A stretch of 48,469 nt of DNA from DASXUX01 sp036504595 (GCA_036504595.1 DASXUX010000033.1:1-48469); one strand, 5' to 3'; shown: positions 27,757 to 37,181, counted from the stretch's first letter. Notes: a model not told the origin generated them from the letters alone. Translations and numbers: made by a program.

Positions 27757-30552
27757 TCACTCGCGCTTCACCTTCAGGTTGTCCACGTAGAAGACCGCGT
27801 TCTCTGCGGCAACACTTGAAAACCCGAGCCAATGCAGCTCGGTAAAGTCGCGACCTGTTATCTGCAGCTCCGGAAACGTCTTTGTTTCGGCGCCAGGCAC
27901 CGAAATCGAGAGCGTGAAGGTGCGTGAGGCACTGTTGGGCAAGTCAGCAGTGGCACCCGCATTCTTGCCAAGGGCCGCTTTGATCTCGACGTGGAACCAC
28001 TTGCTGACCGGGAAGGTGGTGATGACTTTGCCGCCGGTGCGCACGTTGCCGCTGCCATCGAACGAGATGCTCGGACCGACGTTTGCCGGATAGTCGCCCT
28101 CGTCGCGCCACTCGGTGAACATCAGCGAGCCCGGTTCCATGCGGAGGTCGAAGCTTTGCCGCACGTTGCCGCTGGCGAGGTTCGGCTGGTAGAAGAAGTG
28201 AGGCTCCCAGACGGGCGTCAGCTCTTTGGAGTCCGTGACCTTCAGACTGTGCTTGCCGCTCGCGGCCTGTTCGTCTGTTACGCGAATGGATGCGCCATTC
28301 CGCTCGCCGCTGACATGCGCGCCTTCGGGCGGCGCGCCTGTTGCGGTCTTCTCGAAATCATCATCGATTTCCCTTACCTGTTGTTGCGGCGTCGGCGGCA
28401 TGATCGTCTTTGGGTGCTTCGCGGCGCGCCCTTCAGCAGTCCACGCTGCATCACCATAGAGCCCGACATCGGAAAGGCTGATCGGCTTGAAACCTTGCGA
28501 GAGGGCCGGCGAGTTGTCGCGCAAACTAAAGTCGTACTCCGGCGCATTGACGAAGAGTGGGTCTGCCACGACGGATTTCTGATCGAGGCCAAGGTGCTGC
28601 CAGTCGGCGAACGAGCGGCGGAAGAACTTGACGAGGTCCGCGCCGCCGGTGTGCCAGTAGACGTTTTCGTCCCAGTTGCCGAGGGATTCCTTCGCTCGGA
28701 TGCGCTGCTGCAGCACCGATTCGGCATGCGGCCAGAAAAGTGCGCCTTGCGTGTAATAGACGATGTTGTGACGGAATGTATTCGGGCGCTTCTCCGAGTA
28801 AGGCCAGATCTGGTAGTTGGCTGAGAACGCGAAAATGTTGTTCTGAATGACGTGCTCATGCCCGCCATTGTTGAACATGAGCCCGCCGCTAAGCGTGTTA
28901 TAGACCACGTTGTTTTCCACCAGATAGCCGCCGGTTGTGGCGTCGAGATAAACGCCCCACGACAACGGCGGATTGTGGTAGGACCAAACATCATGGAATA
29001 AGTTGTTCCGTATGACGCTTCCGGTCGAGACGCCCAGTGTGTACACGGCGCCGGCATCGCTAAGCATCCCTTTGACAATATGGTGCACGTGATTGCGTTC
29101 GATCGTGTTGTGATGGCAGCGGTTGGGCGCGTCGTTCCAGTTCCAGCCGATGGACATTCCCGAGTAGAAAAAGTCGTGAATTTCGTTGTGCGAAATCGTG
29201 TTGTAGCTGCTTTGCGCGACCCAGATGGGGATTCCCGCCGGGTATACGTGGCCACCGTCAAACATATGGTTGTTGTCGATGAGGTTGTGGCTGGACTCGG
29301 TTTCGTTCGTTGGCGGCATCTGCGCTTCGCCGAGGCGCACGCCGCCCACGCCCAGATCGCAGAAGCGGCAATGGACGATTTTGTTGTGCTGGCAGCCGCG
29401 CCGCAGCCACAGGCCATAGTCGCCGACGTGCGAGATCTCGCAGTTCTCAAAGCGGCAGTGCCGCGCGCCGTCGGCCATCAACGCGGCGGGAGCGGAGACG
29501 ACGGCCTGCGCGTCGCTGTGGCCTTGCGGCTCCAACACCCAATCTTCATGCGAGAAGGTCAGTCCGCGAAAGCTTACGTGCTGGACAAGATTGCCTTTGT
29601 CCGGATCGCCGCGAAGTTCGAGCAACCGCGTCAACACGGGCGCGACGACTTCGACCTTGTTCATGTCTTCGTCGGGCAGCGGATAGTAGAGAAGCGTTCC
29701 GGTCGCGCGCTCCAGGTACCATTCCCCGGGCGCGTCGAGCGCTTCGCGGACGTTCTCCACATAGTAGCGCTGCTTGGGCCCCCAGTTTTCAAACGGCCAC
29801 GCCGCCGGACCTGTGAAGGTGACGATATGTTTGTCTTCATCGATGTTTGCGATGCGGTGGCGCGACGTCTCCCACGAATGAAAAACAACAATGTTTGCGT
29901 CGGCGAGGTCCGGCCACTTTTTGATTTCCCCAGGCGTGAAGACAAAGGCGCTCCGTGGTGGAAGTGGCGTTTGTCCGGCGATGGCCTCCCCCGTGCCCTT
30001 CACTTCGACAGCCGGAATTCTGCCAGCAATGTAATAGAAGTCCTTTTCGGTTGTGCCGGTCGCGGACGCGTTCGGCGTGCGCGCTCGCGTGCGGCGCTGT
30101 CCGTTGACGAAAAGCTGCTGAAAGTACCACTTCCCCGCGGCCACGTCCGGAATTTGAATGCTCCACAGATTTTCCGGGACCTGTTTCCAACCGGTCAGCA
30201 CGCGTCCGCCGCTAAGCACGGGAATCTCGTTTTGATACGCCTCATACGTGTACTCGGCCTGCTCTGTTCCGGAATCCTGGGGTTCCAGCACCAGCGGCGC
30301 AGTCATCCGGTAGACGCCGCCGCGCAACCGGACGCAGAAGGGTCCGGCCGTTCCGGCGGCGCGAAGTTTTCGGATGGCGTCGCGCGCGGCCAGCGGCGTT
30401 GCGAGCGGGCCGTCGGTTCTGTCCGCGTTGACGTCCGGCGATCGGCCGGACCAGTCGTCGCGGCCATCCGGCGCGACGTAGACGACTGTCTCGGCCGCGG
30501 TAAGCACATCTGCAACCAGACAGATGCAGCAGGACAAGGCCAATCGACGCAT
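27757..30552 (-). CDS. Exported right-handed beta-helix protein (polysaccharide lyase-like fold)
   Basis: 931 residues from ATG 30552, with GAGGGAG just upstream and a signal peptide at once (MRRLALSCCICLVADVLTAA). The N-terminal YVAPDGRDDWSGRSPDVNADRTDGPLAT...ARDAIRKL, then GVYRMTAPLVLEPQDSG, is the typical opening of pectate-lyase-like parallel beta-helix proteins. The middle (about 330-660) shows repeated coil phrases (HNKIVHCRF, HNLIDNNHMF, YNTISHNEIHDF, HNTIERNHVHHI, VIRNNLFHDV, LVENNVVYNT, VIQNNIFAF). The C-terminal 200 residues look like a concanavalin-type sandwich (FDLRMEPGSLMFTEW, WFHVEIKAALG). Likely binds or cleaves polysaccharide; no catalytic site can be assigned. It lies 26 bp downstream of a Gfo/Idh gene, so co-transcribed. 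Confidence 0.88.
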   Translation of the reverse strand: MRRLALSCCICLVADVLTAAETVVYVAPDGRDDWSGRSPDVNADRTDGPLATPLAARDAIRKLRAAGTAGPFCVRLRGGVYRMTAPLVLEPQDSGTEQAEYTYEAYQNEIPVLSGGRVLTGWKQVPENLWSIQIPDVAAGKWYFQQLFVNGQRRTRARTPNASATGTTEKDFYYIAGRIPAVEVKGTGEAIAGQTPLPPRSAFVFTPGEIKKWPDLADANIVVFHSWETSRHRIANIDEDKHIVTFTGPAAWPFENWGPKQRYYVENVREALDAPGEWYLERATGTLLYYPLPDEDMNKVEVVAPVLTRLLELRGDPDKGNLVQHVSFRGLTFSHEDWVLEPQGHSDAQAVVSAPAALMADGARHCRFENCEISHVGDYGLWLRRGCQHNKIVHCRFCDLGVGGVRLGEAQMPPTNETESSHNLIDNNHMFDGGHVYPAGIPIWVAQSSYNTISHNEIHDFFYSGMSIGWNWNDAPNRCHHNTIERNHVHHIVKGMLSDAGAVYTLGVSTGSVIRNNLFHDVWSYHNPPLSWGVYLDATTGGYLVENNVVYNTLSGGLMFNNGGHEHVIQNNIFAFSANYQIWPYSEKRPNTFRHNIVYYTQGALFWPHAESVLQQRIRAKESLGNWDENVYWHTGGADLVKFFRRSFADWQHLGLDQKSVVADPLFVNAPEYDFSLRDNSPALSQGFKPISLSDVGLYGDAAWTAEGRAAKHPKTIMPPTPQQQVREIDDDFEKTATGAPPEGAHVSGERNGASIRVTDEQAASGKHSLKVTDSKELTPVWEPHFFYQPNLASGNVRQSFDLRMEPGSLMFTEWRDEGDYPANVGPSISFDGSGNVRTGGKVITTFPVSKWFHVEIKAALGKNAGATADLPNSASRTFTLSISVPGAETKTFPELQITGRDFTELHWLGFSSVAAENAVFYVDNLKVKRE

Positions 30553-30578
30553 GTGCGCTCCCTCGATGCCTTCAGCGG

Positions 30579-31994
30579 CTAAAGACTCCACCCCTCGCGG
30601 TACTCGTAACGCAGCGCCTTGTCGGCTTCGTCGTTGTTGAGGATCTTGCATTCGAGCGGATCGTATTCAAGCGTGCCCTCGAACTGCGTGGAGACGTTGC
30701 CGAGCATGTTGAACTCGGTGAGCGGGCCGGCAAAGTCGAAGTTCGCCCACGCGGGTTGTCCGCCTTTGCAGGCGAGCAGCCAATCGCGTTCGTGCCCTTG
30801 CGAGCTTTCCAGTTTTTCGGGCTTCTCACGCTGAACGCCCTTGAACTTGTCTTCGGGGAGCAGCGTGAAAACCGTGTTGTGGCCGTTGGTGTAGAGCTTG
30901 CCCTGCGTTCCGACGATCAGACTGCCGGCCCAATCCTTCCACTTCTTCTCGCCTTTGTCGCCCCAGTCCAACTCGCGGCCGAGATCCTCTTCTAGTTTGG
31001 CCCGCTGCGGCGAAGCGCCGCCGCCGTTGATCCAGTTGAATGTGATCGGCGGCAGATCACCGCGCTGCGGAATGTGCCACTGGACATGTTCCCATTTCGG
31101 GAAGCCGAGACGGTTGATGGCATCGGTTTTCGACTCTATCTTGATGAGTGGCCGGGTGGTGCCGGCGTCCCTGCCGGCCGGTGGCGGCGCCCCTGCCGGC
31201 GCGGAGGCCGGCGCTACCCACAGCGACTCGACTTTCATCGAGCGGAATGCGAGATTCGAGATATGCGAAGCCCAGTTGCCAAGCTGCGCGGTGCCGAACT
31301 CGCGCCAGAACTGCCAGCCCATCCACTTGATATTGAAGGGGCGCGATTTGGCGGGGCCGAGCCAGAGGTCCCAGTTCAGGTATGGCGGGATCTTCTCTTC
31401 GCCCTGCGGCGGAGACTTCCAGCCCTGGCCGCCCTGATCGGTCCAGGAATAAACGGTCTTGATCTGGCCGAGAGTGCCGTTCTGGATCAGTTCTATCGCG
31501 CGGCGATACCCGCCGGACGCGGTGCCCTGGTTGCCCATGGAGGTGGCGACTTTGTGCTTGCGCGCCAGATCACGCAGTGCGCGGGATTCCTGCACCAGCC
31601 GCGTCAGCGGCTTCTCCGTGTAGACGTGCTTGCCGGCTTTGATCGCCGCGGTCGAAGCCGGCGCGTGAATGTGGTCGGGCGTGGCGATGATGACCGCGTC
31701 GATCTCCTTGCCCTTCTCATCCAGCATCTTGCGGAAGTCTTCGTACTTCGGCGCGTCAGGGAACTTTTCGAACATCTTCTGTGCGCGGTTTTTGTTCACG
31801 TCGCACATCGCCACAATGTTTGTCTGTGCGCAGAACGATCCAATCAACTCCGTCCCGCGGCCGCCGCAGCCGATGTGCGCGACGTTGACTTTCTCATTGG
31901 CAGCGTATGTTCGAACCGAGCGGCTGTTGGCGAGGATCACGAGCCCCGCGCCGCCCAACCCTGCATCGCGAAGGAACGAGCGTCGAGTCTTCAT
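30579..31994 (-). CDS. Tat-exported Gfo/Idh/MocA oxidoreductase
   Basis: 471 residues from ATG 31994 with GGAGG upstream. Twin-arginine signal (KTRRSFLRDAGLGGAGLVILA) then a Rossmann NAD(P) site (VNVAHIGCGGRGTELIGSF), IATPDHIHAP, and the family lysine in VYTEKPLTRLVQES. Such exported members act on sugars or sugar derivatives in the periplasm, using a tightly bound or exported cofactor. Residues about 259-281 (VAPASAPAGAPPPAGRDAGTT) are a low-complexity insert encoded by a palindromic DNA element also seen in the glycosidase at 37250-39991. First gene of a probable two-gene unit with the beta-helix protein. Confidence 0.92.
   Translation of the reverse strand: MKTRRSFLRDAGLGGAGLVILANSRSVRTYAANEKVNVAHIGCGGRGTELIGSFCAQTNIVAMCDVNKNRAQKMFEKFPDAPKYEDFRKMLDEKGKEIDAVIIATPDHIHAPASTAAIKAGKHVYTEKPLTRLVQESRALRDLARKHKVATSMGNQGTASGGYRRAIELIQNGTLGQIKTVYSWTDQGGQGWKSPPQGEEKIPPYLNWDLWLGPAKSRPFNIKWMGWQFWREFGTAQLGNWASHISNLAFRSMKVESLWVAPASAPAGAPPPAGRDAGTTRPLIKIESKTDAINRLGFPKWEHVQWHIPQRGDLPPITFNWINGGGASPQRAKLEEDLGRELDWGDKGEKKWKDWAGSLIVGTQGKLYTNGHNTVFTLLPEDKFKGVQREKPEKLESSQGHERDWLLACKGGQPAWANFDFAGPLTEFNMLGNVSTQFEGTLEYDPLECKILNNDEADKALRYEYREGWSL
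31154..31219 (-). repeat. GC-rich palindromic element inserted in-frame, copy 1 (66 bp)
   Basis: Read on the minus strand it begins GGGTAGCGCCGGCCTCCGCG and ends GACGCCGGCACCACCC. The outer ends are imperfect inverted repeats (GGTAGCGCCGGC against GGTGGTGCCGGC). It encodes VAPASAPAG...RDAGTT. Relative to copy 2 it has an extra 18 bp (six codons, APPPAG region). Confidence 0.85.
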
Positions 31995-32116
31995 GGCGAA
32001 CCTCCTTTTCGGTGCTCCAATTCAACGCGGAGACGCGAAGGCCGCAGAGAGCGCAGAGATTTTCCTTTCTTCTTGCGTATGCTCCGTGTTCTTGGCGTCT
32101 TCGCCCCGAAAAACTC
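31995..32116. repeat. Intergenic degenerate GCAGAGA-type tandem repeat
   Basis: Within 32023-32060 short related units follow each other (CGCGGAGA, CGCGAAGGC, CGCAGAGA, GCGCAGAGA). Similar units (CGCAAAGACGCAAAG) form the inverted repeat at 46150-46228. Otherwise the 122-bp gap between two minus genes holds only the upstream gene's ribosome site. Confidence 0.55.
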
Positions 32117-33463
32117 TTACTTGAAGCGAATCTCTAGGTTGTGCGCACCGGACGCGAGAGACTGCATGGCAACAACAACAAAGGTCGAACAGGAATCCTG
32201 CCACGTTGAGTAGCCGGTTGTTTCTGAGGGCGGGAGCGGTTTGCCGTCCAACACTGCGGATTCGATCTCCATCTTTCCGACGCATCGCACGTGCACACCT
32301 GCCGGCGACGGGAGAGCTTCCTTTGCGGTAAACTTGTAGAACTTCTCCTTGGCCTTCTCAGGGCCAACGGATTTGGGACGCTCCAAGCTCTCGCGATTCT
32401 TCCAGAGCGTGATCCGGCTTTGACGGCGCTCGGCGGCTGTCTTGCCGACCGCGACGAACGCCGAATCCGACATGCCAAGCAGATTGCAGGGATAGCCGCT
32501 GGACTGCGACCACCAATGCCGGCGATTGCCGTATTCAAGCAGCGCTTTCAGGCGCGCGACGCCAACGGCGGTGCGTTTTTCGGCGGGCGTGGCGTAAACG
32601 TTGTGTTCTGACGTTTCAGTGAGGAAGACCAGCGAGTGGAAGTTGCGATAGTGGAAGACGGTCGAGCTGATCTCGTTGATGCCGTTGTTGCTCCAGCCCG
32701 GCCAGGCCAGCGAATGAGTGTGATGGGGAATGCCGGCCGCCTCGCCCGCACGAACCATGTCGGCGGCGATTTGGTGCAGCAGATTGTCGTCTTCCAGATA
32801 CGGCAGCGTCATCGGGTAGAGCACCAGGTCGCAGCTTACGCCGGCGCCGCCGCGGGCGTGCATGTCCACGAAGACTTCCGGTTGTAGCCCAAACGACATT
32901 GCTTCGAGGGCCTTGCCTTCGGCCGACCATGGACCTTGCGGACCGTGGTCCAAGTTCGGCCGGATGCCTTCGGCCGTGTCATACTGATCGCGCTCCGCGG
33001 CGTCGGGGCTGACGTTGGGCATCACGACGATCTTCTGTTTTCGCAACGTTTCGGCGCCGTCAGGGGAAAGCAGCCAGTCCATCAGGCCGAGGGCGACCAT
33101 GCGGCCGCTTTCTTCATTGCCATGTTGTCCGGCGACGATCAACACGTGCTGCTTGTCGGCTTCCGGGGCGGCGGGATCGGTGAGTGTCACCGCATAGATC
33201 GGCAGGCCATCGTGCGTCTTTTGGGGCGCCTCGACACGCGCCTTCGATGGATGTTCTTTCTGTAACTGGCGAACGCGCTGTTCCACTTCAGCCGAAGTGG
33301 GGCTGACCGCCCGGCCAGCGGACTCAAGGGGCGGCGGCGGGCCGAAGGTGGGCTTCGGAATTGGCGCGGGGCGTTTGTCGGCATCGGGTCCGGTTGATCG
33401 ATCGTGGTCGCATCCGCTCATGAACAGGGCCGCCACCAAAATGAGGACGGGAAGTGTTCTCAT
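32117..33463 (-). CDS. M14-family zinc carboxypeptidase-like lipoprotein
   Basis: 448 residues from ATG 33463 (AAGGTG 9 nt upstream); the longer open frame to 33607 lacks a signal peptide. The N-terminus RTLPVLILVAALFMSGC fits a lipoprotein signal with C18 lipidated. Zinc ligands of M14: H114 and E117 in AGQHGNEESGR, and the later histidine in FVDMHARGG. The catalytic glutamate fits VFLTETSEHN, and IRPNLDHGPQGPW gives the substrate arginine/asparagine region. A beta-sandwich of about 100 residues ends the protein. It would remove terminal residues from peptides or peptidoglycan stems outside the cytoplasmic membrane. Substrate unknown; it sits between two sugar-related genes. Confidence 0.85.
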   Translation of the reverse strand: MRTLPVLILVAALFMSGCDHDRSTGPDADKRPAPIPKPTFGPPPPLESAGRAVSPTSAEVEQRVRQLQKEHPSKARVEAPQKTHDGLPIYAVTLTDPAAPEADKQHVLIVAGQHGNEESGRMVALGLMDWLLSPDGAETLRKQKIVVMPNVSPDAAERDQYDTAEGIRPNLDHGPQGPWSAEGKALEAMSFGLQPEVFVDMHARGGAGVSCDLVLYPMTLPYLEDDNLLHQIAADMVRAGEAAGIPHHTHSLAWPGWSNNGINEISSTVFHYRNFHSLVFLTETSEHNVYATPAEKRTAVGVARLKALLEYGNRRHWWSQSSGYPCNLLGMSDSAFVAVGKTAAERRQSRITLWKNRESLERPKSVGPEKAKEKFYKFTAKEALPSPAGVHVRCVGKMEIESAVLDGKPLPPSETTGYSTWQDSCSTFVVVAMQSLASGAHNLEIRFK

Positions 33464-33614
33464 TCTACATACACCTTGCCAAACAGGCGAACGTGACGCA
33501 AAACCGCTAGACGGGCAAGTCGCGCCTTCGGTGGATGAGCGTGACGCGGAAACGGGTAAATGGCGACTCACGGTAGACGCGAATCCCCCCGTCTCCGAGT
33601 CCCCCATCTTTTCC

Positions 33615-34562
33615 TTACTCGCCCTTGAAGATCAAATCCAGGTCTTGCGCGTTGCCGGGGCCTTCGACGGTCAGCCAGCCGTTGTAGTTGATCTCGTCGA
33701 GGGTCTTGCGGACGAGCGGCCAGTTCACGCTGCCTTTGCGCAGGCTGACGAAATCGCCGCCATGGCCGTCAGGCTTGAGCTTGAAGTCCTTGGCGTGACA
33801 TTTGGCGACGAGCGGACCGAAGCCCTTGAGCCACTGTTCGGGCGGGGCGTACTTCACGTGATTGCCGATATCGAAGTAGGCCTTCACCCACGGGCTGTCG
33901 AAGGATGACACCAACCACTTGGCGATTTCCGGCTTCACCCACAAGTTATTCCAGACGTTCTCCAGCGCGATCACCACCTTGCACTGCTCGGCGACCGGAA
34001 TGAGTTTCTTGACGGCCTCACGCGTGGAATCGGTGGCCCAGTCGTGCGCCTCCATGTAGGCCTTGAACTTGTCGTTGTCACCATCGACGACTTTTTTGAG
34101 GTGCCCAGTCTTGTCGTCGAATTCGATCTTAAAGTCCCACGCGTCAGGCATGGGGCCGCCGATGCGGCACGGCACCAGCAGGATGGCATCGGCGCCGTAG
34201 CCCTGGGCAGCCTTCAGGGACTGCTCAACAGCAGCGATCGAACTGCTGACCTTGGCGGGGTCTTTCGAATTGAACTCCATCCAACCGCGCAGCACCGAAT
34301 GAATCTTCATGCCCATCTTTTCGGCAATCTCGCGGCACTTGGGAGCCTCCTCGGCGGGCACGCCGCAATCGGTGCTTTCGACACCATCATATCCGGCGTC
34401 CTTCGCTCCTTTGAGAGCGGCTTCAGTGGGCCGGCCGACGATGCAAGCCTTCTTCAGCGTGGTCTTGAACTTGGCGTCTTCCGCCTTCGCTCCGCCGCTG
34501 GTCGCCAGGCCTAGCCCGAGTGCTGCTGATGCTGCCAGGAATTCGCGCCGCGTGCTGTCCAT
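33615..34562 (-). CDS. Tat-exported xylose-isomerase-like TIM barrel (sugar phosphate isomerase/epimerase family)
   Basis: 315 residues from ATG 34562, with AGGAGAG upstream. Twin-arginine signal DSTRREFLAASAALGLGLA. The TIM barrel of the AP_endonuc_2 family shows the metal ligands in order: E in VIALENVWNNLW, D and H in AYFDIGNHVKYA, H in VAKCHAKDF, and E in GWLTVEGPG. Such enzymes isomerise or epimerise sugars, or act with Gfo/Idh oxidoreductases on keto-sugars. Two Gfo/Idh genes nearby, one divergent at 34713, support a joint sugar pathway. Substrate not determinable. Confidence 0.9.
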   Translation of the reverse strand: MDSTRREFLAASAALGLGLATSGGAKAEDAKFKTTLKKACIVGRPTEAALKGAKDAGYDGVESTDCGVPAEEAPKCREIAEKMGMKIHSVLRGWMEFNSKDPAKVSSSIAAVEQSLKAAQGYGADAILLVPCRIGGPMPDAWDFKIEFDDKTGHLKKVVDGDNDKFKAYMEAHDWATDSTREAVKKLIPVAEQCKVVIALENVWNNLWVKPEIAKWLVSSFDSPWVKAYFDIGNHVKYAPPEQWLKGFGPLVAKCHAKDFKLKPDGHGGDFVSLRKGSVNWPLVRKTLDEINYNGWLTVEGPGNAQDLDLIFKGE

Positions 34563-34611
34563 GCTGCTCTCCTAAAGAGGGTGGGGAAGTGCTCAGTATC
34601 TTATACACCGG

Positions 34612-34631
34612 CGCAATCCAGGAGGATTGCG
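34612..34631. repeat. 20-bp dispersed palindrome, copy A
   Basis: CGCAATCCAGGAGGATTGCG in the divergent gap between the TIM barrel and the next Gfo/Idh gene. 8-bp arms, 4-nt loop AGGA. The only copy not at a gene 3' end. Confidence 0.95.
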
Positions 34632-34712
34632 TTACGGGATTTTCTCGCGAGACGCGGCTCTTCTGCTATCCTGAAACCCTCTTCCAGGGACTCTGAAAAA
34701 GGAGCGACGGCG

Positions 34713-35876
34713 ATGGACAAAGTGCGGATGGGGATTATCGGCTACGGCGGGATGGGCGCGGCTCACGGCGATTACCTCGGCCGCGGCGACGTGCCCGGCG
34801 CGGAACTGGTCGCGGTGTGCGACGTGGAACCTGCGCGCCTGAAGGCCGCGCGCGAGAAGTTCGGCGAGAAAGTGCGTCTGTTCGAGACCGCCGACGCTTT
34901 GTTTGCTGCGAACATTGTGGATGCGGTGCTCATCGCCACTCCGCACTACTTCCATCCGGGATATGCGATCAAAGCCTTTGAGAACGGCCTGCATGTGATG
35001 ACGGAAAAACCCGCTGGCGTTTTCACCCGGCAGGTTCGCGAAATGAACGCCGCGGCGGCAAAGAGCGGCAAGGTCTTCGGCATCATGTTCCAGATGCGCA
35101 CGACTGGCGCGTACCAGAAGATGCGCGAGCTGGTCAGTTCCGGCGAATTGGGCGAGTTGCGCCGCAGCACCATGTACTGCACGGACTGGTTCCGTTCGCA
35201 GGCGTACTACGATTCGGGCGGCTGGCGCGCGACATGGGGCGGCGAGGGCGGCGGCGTGCTGCTCAATCAGTGCCCGCACAGCCTGGATATCTGGCAGTGG
35301 GTTTCGGGGATGCCGAAGCGCGTTCGAGCGTTCTGCTCGTTCGGAAAATACCACAACATTGAAGTCGAAGACGATGTGACTGCGTACGTTGAATACTCCA
35401 ATGGCGCGACGGGCCTTTTCGTAGCGACAACGGGCGGATCGCCTGGCGTAAATCGTCTCGAACTCGATTGCGATCACGGCCGTCTTTGTCTTCAGGACGG
35501 AAAGCTGACGTTTCAGCGCACGCGTGTCCCGGTCAGCAAGTTCACGCGCGAAAGTCCGCAGGCATTTGCCGCGCCGGAGTGTTGGAACTGCGATATTCCG
35601 CCCGGCAAGAATGGCGAGCATAAAGATGTGACGAAGGCGTTTATCAATGCGATTCTGAACGGCAGCACGCCGCTCGTCGGCGGGCAGGAAGGCATTCGCA
35701 GCCTGGAGCTTTCCAACGCGATGTTGCTTTCAACCTGGACAGACAACTGGGTCGATCTTCCCATTAACGAAGACCAGTTCTGCTCGAAGCTTCAAGAGAA
35801 GATCAAGACGTCGAAGTTCAAGAAGCCCGGCGGCGGCCAGGCGCTGGATTTGACGGGAAGTTTTCATACGACGTAA
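34713..35876 (+). CDS. Cytoplasmic Gfo/Idh/MocA oxidoreductase
   Basis: 387 residues from ATG 34713 with AAGGAG 8 nt upstream; the frame is open from 34581 but that part covers the palindrome and non-coding leader. Rossmann start KVRMGIIGYGGMGAAHGDYL, VLIATPHYFHPGYA, and catalytic-type lysine in VMTEKPAGVFTRQ. The C-terminal domain includes GGVLLNQCPHSLDIWQWVSG, where the histidine and aspartate are the usual substrate-site pair. No signal peptide, unlike the gene at 30579. NAD(P)-dependent oxidation or reduction of a sugar or inositol-like compound. Likely first gene of a plus-strand run to 41712. Confidence 0.93.
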   Translation: MDKVRMGIIGYGGMGAAHGDYLGRGDVPGAELVAVCDVEPARLKAAREKFGEKVRLFETADALFAANIVDAVLIATPHYFHPGYAIKAFENGLHVMTEKPAGVFTRQVREMNAAAAKSGKVFGIMFQMRTTGAYQKMRELVSSGELGELRRSTMYCTDWFRSQAYYDSGGWRATWGGEGGGVLLNQCPHSLDIWQWVSGMPKRVRAFCSFGKYHNIEVEDDVTAYVEYSNGATGLFVATTGGSPGVNRLELDCDHGRLCLQDGKLTFQRTRVPVSKFTRESPQAFAAPECWNCDIPPGKNGEHKDVTKAFINAILNGSTPLVGGQEGIRSLELSNAMLLSTWTDNWVDLPINEDQFCSKLQEKIKTSKFKKPGGGQALDLTGSFHTT

Positions 35877-35880
35877 GTAG

Positions 35881-35900
35881 CGCAATCCTCCTGGATTGCG
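35881..35900. repeat. 20-bp dispersed palindrome, copy B
   Basis: CGCAATCCTCCTGGATTGCG, four bases after the stop of the Gfo/Idh gene and preceded by GTAG in the same sense as the gene. Confidence 0.95.
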
Positions 35901-35927
35901 CCGCTGTGCGAGCGGAGCGGGATTTGG

Positions 35928-36686
35928 ATGGCTGAGGCAAGCAGACCCATAGCGATCATTACCGGCGCCTCCGGCGGCATCGGGCAGGCGTGCGCGCGGG
36001 CATTGGCGAGCGCTCAGGCGCCGTTTAATGTCGCTCTGCAATATGCGAAGAACCCGGCAGCGGCCGAGGCACTCGCGGCGGAAATCTGCGGCTTGAGGCG
36101 GGCGAAAGCGGCGGCGTTTCAGGCGGATCTTTCGCAAAGCGGCGCGGCGGAGGCGCTCGTGGAGCGCGTGGCGCAGGAAATGGGCGCGCCGAGCGCGCTT
36201 GTGCACGCGGCTGGGCAGCTTATTGAAAAACCTCTGGGTTTCACGCGTGCCGAAGACTGGGACGCTTTGTTTGAATTGCACGCGATCGCGGCGGCGACGC
36301 TTTCGAAAGCGATGTTGCGTCATCTGCGTAAAATTGAGACTGGCCGCATCGTGTACATCGGCAGCCTGGCGGGCGTCGTGGGCTTGGGCAATGGTGCGGC
36401 CTACGCGGCGGCGAAGGGCGCGCTGAATGGCTTGTGCAAGAGTCTGGCGCTTGAAGTTGCTCGCTGGAAAACGACGGTGAATGTTGTCGCGCCTGGTTTT
36501 GTGGACACACCGATGACCGCCAGCCAGGAGCAGGAGCGCCGCGACGAACTCAGCAAGAACGTGCCGCTCGGCCGCTACGCCAAGCCGGAGGAGATCGCTG
36601 CGGTGGCGGCGTTTTTGTGCTCACCACAAGCGGCGTATATCACGGGCCAGACGATTGTCGTGGATGGCGGGATGAGCCTGGGCTAA
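35928..36686 (+). CDS. Short-chain dehydrogenase/reductase, FabG-like
   Basis: 252 residues. Classical SDR: cofactor motif IITGASGGIGQACA, AGQL in the NAG position, catalytic serine in IVYIGSLAGVVGLG, Y-x-x-x-K as YAAAKGALNGLCKSLALE, and VNVVAPGFVDTPMT. Closest in pattern to 3-oxoacyl-ACP reductases. It could work in fatty acid synthesis or as a sugar/alcohol dehydrogenase; the flanking thioesterase leans towards acyl chemistry, the flanking Gfo/Idh genes towards sugars. Start ATG 35928, ribosome site weak (GGAGCGGG). Confidence 0.9.
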   Translation: MAEASRPIAIITGASGGIGQACARALASAQAPFNVALQYAKNPAAAEALAAEICGLRRAKAAAFQADLSQSGAAEALVERVAQEMGAPSALVHAAGQLIEKPLGFTRAEDWDALFELHAIAAATLSKAMLRHLRKIETGRIVYIGSLAGVVGLGNGAAYAAAKGALNGLCKSLALEVARWKTTVNVVAPGFVDTPMTASQEQERRDELSKNVPLGRYAKPEEIAAVAAFLCSPQAAYITGQTIVVDGGMSLG

Positions 36687-36719
36687 CCCTGAACCCTGAC
36701 CCCTGAACCCGGAACCCTA
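36685..36719 (+). repeat. Heptamer tandem repeat AACCCTG x5
   Basis: AACCCTG, AACCCTG, ACCCCTG, AACCCGG, AACCCTA: starts in the stop codon of the SDR gene and ends three bases before the ATG of the thioesterase gene, replacing the expected ribosome site. Confidence 0.95.
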
Positions 36720-36722
36720 GCT

Positions 36723-37181
36723 ATGATTAGTGAATCCACGCTTCTCGTGCGGCCGGAACATTTGAATCACCACGGCTATTTGTTTGGTGGGCGGTTGCTG
36801 GAGTGGCTGGACGAGCAATCGTATATTGCGGCGATTTCGCGGATGAAGCCGGAAGCGAATCTCGTTACGGTGGCGATCGATCGCGTCGAATTTCGCTGTC
36901 CGGTGCCGCAGGGGTCGCTGCTGCATTTTCGTTCGATGCTTGTTCATGCCGGCCGTACGTCCGTGAGCATCTTCACGCAGGTTTTTCTGCACCGGGGCGC
37001 GCAGGAAAAGGAGATTTTCCGCGCGTACGTGACGCAGGTCTGCCTGGACGATGCTGGCAAGCCGCGCGAAATTGCGCCGTTGATGCTTAAACCGCTCACC
37101 CGCGAGTCTCTGACCACGGACGAGGCGCGGCACCATTGGGACGAAGTGGTGCGTGCTCGCGCACTGCGCAGCGGGAAATGA
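36723..37181 (+). CDS. Hotdog-fold acyl-CoA thioesterase
   Basis: 152 residues. The pattern VRPEHLNHHGYLFGGRLLEWLDEQSYIAA is the acyl-CoA hydrolase (YciA/ACOT-like) signature, with the conserved GG and the catalytic-type aspartate in WLDE; VTVAIDRVEFRCPVPQGSLLHFRS continues the hotdog. It hydrolyses acyl-CoA to free acid and CoA. The ATG at 36723 has no ribosome site of its own because a heptamer tract abuts it; translation may be coupled to the SDR gene, or use the GGAA inside the repeat. Confidence 0.88.
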   Translation: MISESTLLVRPEHLNHHGYLFGGRLLEWLDEQSYIAAISRMKPEANLVTVAIDRVEFRCPVPQGSLLHFRSMLVHAGRTSVSIFTQVFLHRGAQEKEIFRAYVTQVCLDDAGKPREIAPLMLKPLTRESLTTDEARHHWDEVVRARALRSGK